5,009 bases of DNA from Chlamydiota bacterium (GTDB lineage Bacteria > Chlamydiota > Chlamydiia > Chlamydiales > SM23-39), in the NCBI GenBank assembly GCA_021772165.1, contig JAJFMM010000080.1:1-5009 (forward strand). The letters run 5' to 3'. Shown piece after piece: positions 1 to 4,110 of this stretch (position 1 is its first letter; each line of letters begins with the position of its first letter). The position numbers and the translations under genes were made by a program. Under the pieces are notes generated by a model, which saw only the letters and a program-made list of their open reading frames with translations, was not told the origin of the DNA and searched no databases.

Positions 1-323
1 CAGGAATGGCGTTTCGCGTTCCTACTCTGGATGTATCTGCAGTTGACTTGACGGTTCGACTTGCAAAGGATGCTGATTATGAAGAACTATGTAACGCAAT
101 GATTGATGCCTCACAAAACCGAATGAAGGGGATCCTAGCAGTCACAGATGAGCAGGTTGTTTCATCTGATTTTATAGGCACTAGGTATTCAGCCATATTC
201 GACAAGATGGCAGGTATCGCATTGAACCGTCGTTTTTACAAATTGATCGCTTGGTATGACAATGAGATGGGCTATTCGTATAGAGTAGTTGATTTGCTTG
301 AATATATTGCATCTCAAGAATGA
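1..323 (+). CDS. gapA: Glyceraldehyde-3-phosphate dehydrogenase, C-terminal part (5' end outside window)
   Basis: This is the last third of GAPDH, the cytosolic glycolytic enzyme that oxidises glyceraldehyde-3-phosphate to 1,3-bisphosphoglycerate with NAD. The reading frame is open to the left edge (GGA at 3-5 gives the Gly of the family motif GMAFRVPT), so the ATG at 6 is an internal Met and not the start. Visible hallmarks are GMAFRVPT, with the Arg that contacts substrate phosphate, then LTVRL, SSDFIG, and near the end WYDNEMGYS, whose Asn lies by the nicotinamide in known structures. The segment AGIALN...KLIAWYDNE resembles the E. coli GapA type. About 106 of the usual 330 or so residues are present; the catalytic Cys and the NAD-binding Rossmann domain lie upstream. 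The stop TGA is at 321-323. No terminator follows, and the next gene starts 42 bp on, so the two may be co-transcribed. Confidence 0.96.
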   Translation, partial: GMAFRVPTLDVSAVDLTVRLAKDADYEELCNAMIDASQNRMKGILAVTDEQVVSSDFIGTRYSAIFDKMAGIALNRRFYKLIAWYDNEMGYSYRVVDLLEYIASQE

Positions 324-365
324 GCCAAGCGAACTTAAAAAACCTTAACACTTACGGAACTCTCA

Positions 366-1139
366 GTGAATTTTACCCGTGAACCTATCATAGAGACAGT
401 GATCACTCCCCGAGAAGGCTGCAAACTTGTTGTGCGCAGTAGCAAAGGGGGAACACAAGAAGACTATTTTGTTGATGCAGTGGAAGTTGTATCGTTTGGA
501 CATTCTTTTTTCTTTCGCTCATTAGAGCGGCCGAAATCTTTTCTGGTGCCAGTTAGCGATTATGAGATCTTGGAACTTAAAGAGACCCGTATGGTCTTGA
601 AGAATGCAGGATCTGAACGTTCCATCAAGATTGGAGGGGGGCGCGATACACCGCCGCCGCGCCAACAGCAGCAACCACGTAGTGAGCCAGAAGAGACCCC
701 TGAAGAGGGAGCTCAAGAAGCGTCAGCAGAGCGCGGAGCCGAGAAAAAACGTGGACGTCGCTCGAGACGACGCAGAACAACTCCGGCAACAGATGCCAAA
801 ACTGAACAAGATTCTGATCAACAGCCTGCGGAAGCTGCTGCTGGCTCAGAAACAAGCGGAGGAGAGATTCAGGAGGCCGCACCATCTTTTATCTCCAAAT
901 TGTTTCCGCCCCCAACTACGCTTATTAAAGAGACTCTTAGTCGCTATAAATCTAGTGAAGAAGGAATCGTGATCGAAGAGGAGCCTCAAGCTGCGCAGGA
1001 AGGCATTTTTGAGCATCCGGACGTCGAAGAAGATACTCCCGTTGTTCAAGAAGAAGGGTCGGCACCTGAAGAGACGGTCCTTGCAGATGATGATTCAGCT
1101 CCGCTACCTGTTGAGGATGAGACGAAAGTCGAAGATTAA
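366..1139 (+). CDS. Conserved chlamydial-type hypothetical protein with basic patch and acidic tail
   Basis: This is a 257-residue protein of unknown function. The start is GTG at 366: an in-frame TAA lies at 336-338, no other start codon intervenes, and the next in-frame ATG (591) would cut into the best-ordered part. A weak GGA element sits about 7 nt upstream. Residues 1-92 look folded, with alternating hydrophobic strands and the segment RPKSFLVPVSDYEILEL. From residue 93 it becomes low complexity (PPPRQQQQ), then a Lys/Arg cluster KKRGRRSRRRR (127-137), then Glu/Gln/Ala/Ser-rich sequence. A short possible helix (about 174-195, FISKLF...LIKETLSRYK) interrupts an otherwise acidic tail ending in ED. 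There is no signal peptide or membrane segment. The N-terminal domain next to gapA matches my memory of the gene beside gapA in Chlamydia (CT504), unverified. Nucleic-acid binding through the basic patch is a possibility, not shown. Confidence 0.85.
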   Translation: MNFTREPIIETVITPREGCKLVVRSSKGGTQEDYFVDAVEVVSFGHSFFFRSLERPKSFLVPVSDYEILELKETRMVLKNAGSERSIKIGGGRDTPPPRQQQQPRSEPEETPEEGAQEASAERGAEKKRGRRSRRRRTTPATDAKTEQDSDQQPAEAAAGSETSGGEIQEAAPSFISKLFPPPTTLIKETLSRYKSSEEGIVIEEEPQAAQEGIFEHPDVEEDTPVVQEEGSAPEETVLADDDSAPLPVEDETKVED

Positions 1140-1148
1140 TCACCAATT

Positions 1149-1176
1149 CAAGACCCGTATTTCTTTACGGGTCTTG
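1149..1176 (+). terminator. Perfect 11-bp hairpin after the hypothetical gene (terminator-like, no U tract)
   Basis: CAAGACCCGTA (1149-1159) and TACGGGTCTTG (1166-1176) are exact reverse complements around a 6-nt T-rich loop (1160-1165). The hairpin begins 9 bp past the TAA of the upstream gene and ends 41 bp before tRNA-Leu, the expected place for a terminator of the gapA-side transcript. The run of T expected after the stem for intrinsic termination is missing on both strands (CATTCAACT follows on the plus strand). It may therefore be a weak or factor-assisted terminator, or a 3'-end-stabilising stem. The hairpin is certain as sequence; its role is inferred. Confidence 0.6.
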
Positions 1177-1203
1177 CATTCAACTCAAACAATTGCCTAT
1201 CCT
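1174..1203 (+). promoter_or_regulatory. Weak candidate promoter for tRNA-Leu
   Basis: TTGCAT (1174-1179) and TATCCT (1198-1203), 18 bp apart, would place transcription start near 1210, a few bases before the mature tRNA 5' end at 1217. The matches to sigma-70 consensus are poor (3/6 and 4/6), and the -35 box overlaps the 3' arm of the preceding hairpin. This is listed as the best candidate seen in the gap; read-through from upstream remains possible. Confidence 0.2.
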
Positions 1204-1216
1204 GTTTCTTTATTCC

Positions 1217-1299
1217 GCTCGGATGGTGGAATGGTAGACACAGGGGACTTAAAATCCCCTGGTAGCAATACCGTGCAGGTTCGAGTCCTGTTCCGAGCA
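1217..1299 (+). tRNA. tRNA-Leu (anticodon UAA)
   Basis: This is an 83-nt class II tRNA that reads UUA and, by wobble, UUG leucine codons. The acceptor stem GCTCGGA (1217-1223) pairs fully with TCCGAGC (1292-1298), and the discriminator is A at 1299, as expected for leucine. The D-arm region carries TGGTGGAATGGTAGACACA. The anticodon stem GGGGA (1243-1247)/TCCCC (1255-1259) encloses the loop CTTAAAA with anticodon TAA at 1250-1252. A long variable arm, GGTA-GCAA-TACC (1261-1272), identifies the class II fold. The T arm is GCAGG/CCTGT (one G-T pair) with loop TTCGAGT (1280-1286). The 3' CCA is not encoded (TTT follows) and must be added by the CCA-adding enzyme. Part of its 3' end is repeated downstream at 1397. 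Confidence 0.97.
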
Positions 1300-1317
1300 T
1301 TTTGGTGGGGTATTGCG
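1294..1317 (+). repeat. Direct repeat copy A (tRNA-Leu 3' end plus flank)
   Basis: This 24-nt copy begins inside the acceptor stem of tRNA-Leu and runs 18 nt past its end. Compared without gaps with 1397-1420 it is identical at 20 of 24 positions, including a perfect 11-bp start CGAGCATTTTG and an identical end ATTGCG. The two copies are exactly 103 bp apart. Direct repeats of a tRNA 3' end are what site-specific integration or segmental duplication leaves behind, but no integrase is present here. Confidence 0.7.
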
Positions 1318-1381
1318 AGGTTGTGTTCGCTTGGCAGTACGGAGTACAGCCGTCGCTCCACGCCCCCACACTACCCGCACC
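1304..1381 (+). other. Structured intergenic element (nested stem-loop)
   Basis: An outer stem pairs GGTGGGGTA (1304-1312) with TACCCGCACC (1372-1381): nine pairs with one bulged G (1377). Inside it GTGT (1323-1326) can pair with ACAC (1368-1371). At the tip GGC-A-GTAC (1333-1340) pairs with GTAC-A-GCC (1344-1351) around a GGA loop, leaving one A-A mismatch. The segment lies between tRNA-Leu and the symporter gene and is bracketed by the two copies of the 24-nt direct repeat, although copy A overlaps its left arm. It could be a small non-autonomous mobile or palindromic repeat, a processed RNA, or the 3' trailer of the tRNA transcript. The pairings were found by eye and no energy was calculated. 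Confidence 0.4.
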
Positions 1382-1396
1382 AAACTCCCCGGAATT

Positions 1397-1420
1397 CGAG
1401 CATTTTGAGGGGTAATTGCG
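1397..1420 (+). repeat. Direct repeat copy B (second copy of tRNA 3' end plus flank)
   Basis: This is the partner of copy A, 103 bp downstream and 21 bp before the symporter start codon. It is preceded by GGAATT rather than by the rest of a tRNA, so only the last six bases of the mature tRNA (CGAGCA) are duplicated. Differences from copy A are confined to two adjacent pairs of positions in the middle. It also contains the TTGAGG that could act as the symporter -35 box. Confidence 0.7.
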
Positions 1421-1432
1421 TGAGATGTTAAT
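1405..1432 (+). promoter_or_regulatory. Candidate promoter of the symporter gene
   Basis: TTGAGG (1405-1410) and GTTAAT (1427-1432), 16 bp apart, each match four of six sigma-70 consensus bases. Initiation would fall at about 1438-1440, only 2-4 nt before the ATG at 1442, giving an almost leaderless mRNA. That would fit the absence of a Shine-Dalgarno sequence there. The -35 box lies inside direct-repeat copy B. The matches are weak enough to occur by chance. Confidence 0.25.
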
Positions 1433-1441
1433 CTTTGCAAT

Positions 1442-2800
1442 ATGAATTCTTTCGATCTATTTGCATTTTCTGGTGTCATTGCGCTGCTTGTCGTTATTGG
1501 CATCTACAAATCTAGGATGATTCGCTCCGAATCTGCTTATCTCTTCGCAGAGAGAAAAACAAAATGGGCTGCCTTGACGGCAACGCTCGTCATGACAGAA
1601 TTCAATAGCGCTACGCTTATCTCTTTTGCTTCTCTCGGCTACATTGCTGGATATTGGGCGCTCGCTCTTCCCTTCGTTTTTCTAATTGGTCTGCTTTTTT
1701 ATGCTGTGACTGTCGCAGAAAAATGGAAGACGTTTGATGGGCTCTCTGTAGCGGGCTTTTTTACTCAGCGTTATGGGAAAAACATGGGTACGTTTGCCAG
1801 CGTTTTATTACTCTTAGCTATGCTCGGCTTTAGCGCTGCCTATATCAAGTCGTTGATTCTATTATTTCATCCTATTTTTCCCTCTATTGATCCGTGGGTG
1901 CTGAGTACTGCCCTTTTGACAATTGTCTTTGTAATGAGTTTGCGAGGTGGGCTCATCGCCATCATCCGTACGGATCTTTTAAGCATGGGTTTGATGCTGC
2001 TCTTTTTCCCGCTCATCGCTTTTCTCATGTGGCAGGCTCCGGCTGCCTCTGAGCCGGTTTCTCTTTCGTTATCGCAGGGTCAAGCCATTGTGCCGCCGAG
2101 CTTCATCATTTCTCTCACCGTATTGACCATGTTTACCTACATTCTTGCGCCCTGGTATGGTCAGAAGATCTTTTCCGCAGAATCGCCGAAGGTGGCTTAC
2201 TGGGCTGTCATTGCGGCTGCTCTCCTGGTCTTCTTTTTGTATGGGACGGCTATCTTTGCCACTGCTTTGTTTAGAGAAAAGGGTTTTGCGTGCGCCTCTG
2301 CCGAGCAGGCCTTTCCAGCTCTCATCGATCGCTGTTTGCCTTTTGGTTTGAAGGGGATCGCGTATGCACTCTTGTTTGCCACGTCTGCTACGACGCTCAC
2401 CGGCGTTTGGAGCGCCATGTCTGCGATGTGGATTGGTGATTTTTTGAAAACGGATGCGGAAGGATGCAGGCGTAGTATCTTCGCCACCATCGGTTTTGCT
2501 TCTCTATCGCTTCTTTTGGCCAACACTCTTGTAGATAGCGTTTTCAATAAGCTCATTTTAGCCAATGTGCCTGTAGCTGCACTTTCGTTTGCCTTGCTTG
2601 CGGGCTTCTATTGGAAAAGAGTTTCTTGGCTAGGCGCTGCGTTGAGCATTCTTGTAGGCTGTCTCTCTGGCGTGGGAGCGTATCTCTTTTTCGGAGAAGA
2701 GGGCGGTTATACTTGGTATTGGGCCATGTATGGCATTCCTCTTACCTTTTTCGTTGGGATTATGGGGTCTCTATTCTCTAGAGAGGCTGTTGTTTCGTGA
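1442..2800 (+). CDS. Sodium:solute symporter (SSS) family permease
   Basis: This is a 452-residue inner-membrane protein with about 13 hydrophobic segments, the size and layout of SSS-family (PutP/vSGLT-like) Na+-coupled importers; the solute cannot be read from sequence. Support comes from the early EFNSATLISFASLGYIAG (53-70), the family-type loop GGLIAIIRTDLLSMG (169-183), PWYGQKIFSAESPK (237-250), and the late helix ATSATTLTGVWSAMSAM (313-329) ending in D333. By ungapped eye alignment Thr317-Thr318 sit where E. coli PutP has the sodium ligands Ser340-Thr341. The start at 1442 is the only reasonable one: an in-frame TGA lies at 1421-1423 and the first membrane helix begins at about residue 5. 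No Shine-Dalgarno is seen at normal spacing. At about 450 residues it is near the short end of the family. Its last 23 bp overlap the convergent gene on the other strand. Confidence 0.9.
   Translation: MNSFDLFAFSGVIALLVVIGIYKSRMIRSESAYLFAERKTKWAALTATLVMTEFNSATLISFASLGYIAGYWALALPFVFLIGLLFYAVTVAEKWKTFDGLSVAGFFTQRYGKNMGTFASVLLLLAMLGFSAAYIKSLILLFHPIFPSIDPWVLSTALLTIVFVMSLRGGLIAIIRTDLLSMGLMLLFFPLIAFLMWQAPAASEPVSLSLSQGQAIVPPSFIISLTVLTMFTYILAPWYGQKIFSAESPKVAYWAVIAAALLVFFLYGTAIFATALFREKGFACASAEQAFPALIDRCLPFGLKGIAYALLFATSATTLTGVWSAMSAMWIGDFLKTDAEGCRRSIFATIGFASLSLLLANTLVDSVFNKLILANVPVAALSFALLAGFYWKRVSWLGAALSILVGCLSGVGAYLFFGEEGGYTWYWAMYGIPLTFFVGIMGSLFSREAVVS
2775..2784. other. 10-bp palindrome in the convergent gene overlap
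   Basis: TCTCTAGAGA is a perfect palindrome spanning the TAG stop (2778-2780, minus strand) of the CDP-alcohol transferase gene, inside the symporter coding sequence. It has no loop of its own; TCTCT at 2768-2772 could instead pair with AGAGA at 2780-2784 around a 7-nt loop. No T-tract follows on either side, so it is not a convincing bidirectional terminator, yet none better is seen between the two converging genes. Confidence 0.35.
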
Positions 2801-3371
2801 ATTGACGCATGCGTATCAGGGCTGTCAGGAACACGAGAAACGTAAAAAGATATGATGCCATCGTAAACAGGGATGGGAACAAGATCATGATGGCGAAAAA
2901 GATAAAGGCTTCTGCTCGTTCAATCAGTCCAGGACTGTAGAAAAAACTTTTATCTGTTTCTTTTTCTGTAAACACTCCCACGATTAAGAAGGAGGTGATG
3001 CAAAGAAGGATACTCCCTAGCATGAGAAGAGATGGCAAGGCTCTCGCGATTGGATCTACGGCATAGAGGCCCATGATGATCGCGAACTCGACGATCCGAT
3101 CTGATACGATATCTAGGGCAGCTCCACTCGGAGAGGTCCGGTTTGTCTGACGTGCTATGGAGCCATCTACGGTGTCCATGAATCCAGAAAGGGTGAGCAT
3201 CAAAAAGGCGCTTACGGGATATCCAAACGCAAGCAGGGGGATGATGCAGATACCAGAGAGACAGGCTATGCAAGTAAAAAATGTGGGCGGAAATCTCTGC
3301 AACATTCTCAAATTGATCAGAGGATCTACGCAGATCTTCTGATAGGTCTTGCGAATGTGCGTTTCAATCAT
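2778..3371 (-). CDS. CDP-alcohol phosphatidyltransferase family protein
   Basis: This is a 197-residue integral membrane enzyme of the family that swaps CMP on a CDP-alcohol (such as CDP-diacylglycerol) for an alcohol acceptor to make phospholipid. The whole catalytic signature D-x2-D-G-x2-A-R-x8-G-x3-D-x3-D is present without deviation: D66, D69, G70, A73, R74, G83, D87 and D91. These Asp residues bind the divalent metals and the CDP group in known structures. About six hydrophobic segments (roughly 31-50, 52-66, 94-105, 112-133, 152-168, 170-188) and the length match the PgsA/PssA size class, but the acceptor (glycerol-3-phosphate, serine, inositol or other) cannot be assigned. The ATG at 3371-3369 overlaps the end of the TVP38 gene by 8 bp (ATGATTGA). 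No Shine-Dalgarno is seen, only an A-rich run, so translation is probably coupled to the upstream gene. It ends tail to tail with the symporter, overlapping 23 bp. Confidence 0.92.
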   Translation of the reverse strand: MIETHIRKTYQKICVDPLINLRMLQRFPPTFFTCIACLSGICIIPLLAFGYPVSAFLMLTLSGFMDTVDGSIARQTNRTSPSGAALDIVSDRIVEFAIIMGLYAVDPIARALPSLLMLGSILLCITSFLIVGVFTEKETDKSFFYSPGLIERAEAFIFFAIMILFPSLFTMASYLFTFLVFLTALIRMRQFTKQQPL

Positions 3372-4110
3372 TTTTTTTTCTGAACTTTTTTATTAGGATG
3401 GGGACGAGTGCCAAAATTCCCAGCAATATTAGTGCAATCCTAATTTGAAGGGCAAAGATTAATGAAAGTGAAAAAGGCTGATTGCTCTCGAAAATTTCCT
3501 GTAGGCCGCCACCTGCTAATGTGAACACCAGAGATCCTGGTGTTATCCCTATGAGAGTGGTCCAGATGAATGTGATGAGGGGCACTCCAAAGAATGCGGG
3601 TGCAAGATTAACTGCCCAAAAAGGAAAGAGAGGAACGAAACGCAAAAACAGCATGTAGCTGGCTGCGTTTTTCTTAAATCCACCCTCCATCTTTGTTAAA
3701 AAAGGACCTGCTCTCTTTCTTAAGGAATCGCCCAAGGCTGTACGCGCTGCCAGGAAGATCAATGTCGCTCCGCAGGTGGCGGAAAAGACGACATAGATTG
3801 TGCTCAGTGGTTGCGGAAAGAGATAGCCGCCTAGAAGGGATAAAACAAGACCTCCGGGAACCGACAGCGCGGTGAAAACAATGTAGGTCAAGATGTAGAG
3901 AAGGGGTACGGATATAGGATGACGTGCAAGAAAGGCTTCTATCTTGGCATGATTATCTTTGAGACTGTCAAAATTAATGTACTTGTAGATTCCTGAAAAA
4001 TAAAAGATCGCAATTCCAAGCAGAATGAGAAACAGCGGGAAGAATCTTAGGATGAAGCGTTTTACTTTTTCTTTCTTTGGAAGATCGCTAGAATCGTTTG
4101 GGTCAACCAT
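3364..4110 (-). CDS. TVP38/TMEM64 (VTT/DedA-like, SNARE-associated) membrane protein
   Basis: This is a 248-residue polytopic membrane protein of the TVP38/TMEM64 branch of the VTT/DedA superfamily, whose members are implicated in lipid scrambling or membrane homeostasis. It has a hydrophilic Lys-rich N-terminus (1-18), a first helix (20-38), then the half-helix region TALSVPGGLVLSLLGGYLFP (80-99). The most conserved block is LRFVPLFPFWAVNLAPAFFG (156-175), followed by TLIGITPGSLVFTLAG (185-200), then a C-terminal helix (about 213-240) and a KKFRKKND tail. Length is usual for the family. The start ATG (4110-4108) lies 49 bp inside the end of the oxidoreductase gene; no alternative start occurs before the first helix, and a weak AAGG lies about 11 nt upstream. 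In other bacteria this domain is fused directly to a FAD-dependent oxidoreductase like its neighbour, which suggests a shared role. It ends in an A9 run overlapping the next gene. Confidence 0.92.
   Translation of the reverse strand: MVDPNDSSDLPKKEKVKRFILRFFPLFLILLGIAIFYFSGIYKYINFDSLKDNHAKIEAFLARHPISVPLLYILTYIVFTALSVPGGLVLSLLGGYLFPQPLSTIYVVFSATCGATLIFLAARTALGDSLRKRAGPFLTKMEGGFKKNAASYMLFLRFVPLFPFWAVNLAPAFFGVPLITFIWTTLIGITPGSLVFTLAGGGLQEIFESNQPFSLSLIFALQIRIALILLGILALVPILIKKFRKKND
3371..3379 (-). repeat. A9 homopolymer at the overlap of two genes
   Basis: On the minus strand nine consecutive A (T9 on the plus strand) encode the RKKN end of the TVP38 protein. The last A is also the first base of the ATG of the CDP-alcohol transferase. 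The frame here is AGA AAA AAA AAT GAT TGA. Removing one A gives AGA AAA AAA ATG ATT GAA, which skips the stop and continues in the downstream frame. Such tracts are known sites of polymerase slippage and of indel mutation; whether it slips here is not known. Confidence 0.9.

Noticed and set aside
651..680. CCG/CAG-like short repeats as a microsatellite
   Set aside because: Copies are few and imperfect and simply encode the PPPRQQQQ segment.
604..972. Plus-strand 122-codon frame inside the hypothetical gene
   Set aside because: A shifted reading of a repetitive Glu/Arg/Gln-rich region gives a Lys/Arg/Leu-rich product; there is no start signal, and the main frame has a recognisable folded domain.
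1148..1369. Minus-strand open frame of 73 codons across tRNA-Leu
   Set aside because: It is the antisense of the tRNA. The peptide GTGLEPARYCYQG is the familiar artefact translated from tRNA-Leu/Ser complements in many genomes.
1384..1412. CCCC (1387-1390) pairing with GGGG (1409-1412) as a second terminator hairpin
   Set aside because: Only four pairs, an 18-nt loop and a mismatch directly next to the stem.
1009..1431. Plus-strand open frame of 140 codons running through tRNA-Leu
   Set aside because: It reads across the tRNA in frame and starts inside the hypothetical gene, with random-looking composition.
1249..1503. Minus-strand open frame of 84 codons over the tRNA 3' half, the structured gap and the symporter start
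   Set aside because: It overlaps a certain tRNA and the 5' end of a real gene and shows no domain; its openness follows from the GC-rich structured gap.
2197..2565. Minus-strand 122-codon frame inside the symporter
   Set aside because: It lies fully antisense to a well-supported membrane protein and has no membrane or domain pattern of its own.
2950..3273. Minus-strand 107-codon frame within the CDP-alcohol transferase gene
   Set aside because: It is an alternate frame of a gene whose complete catalytic signature is in the other frame.
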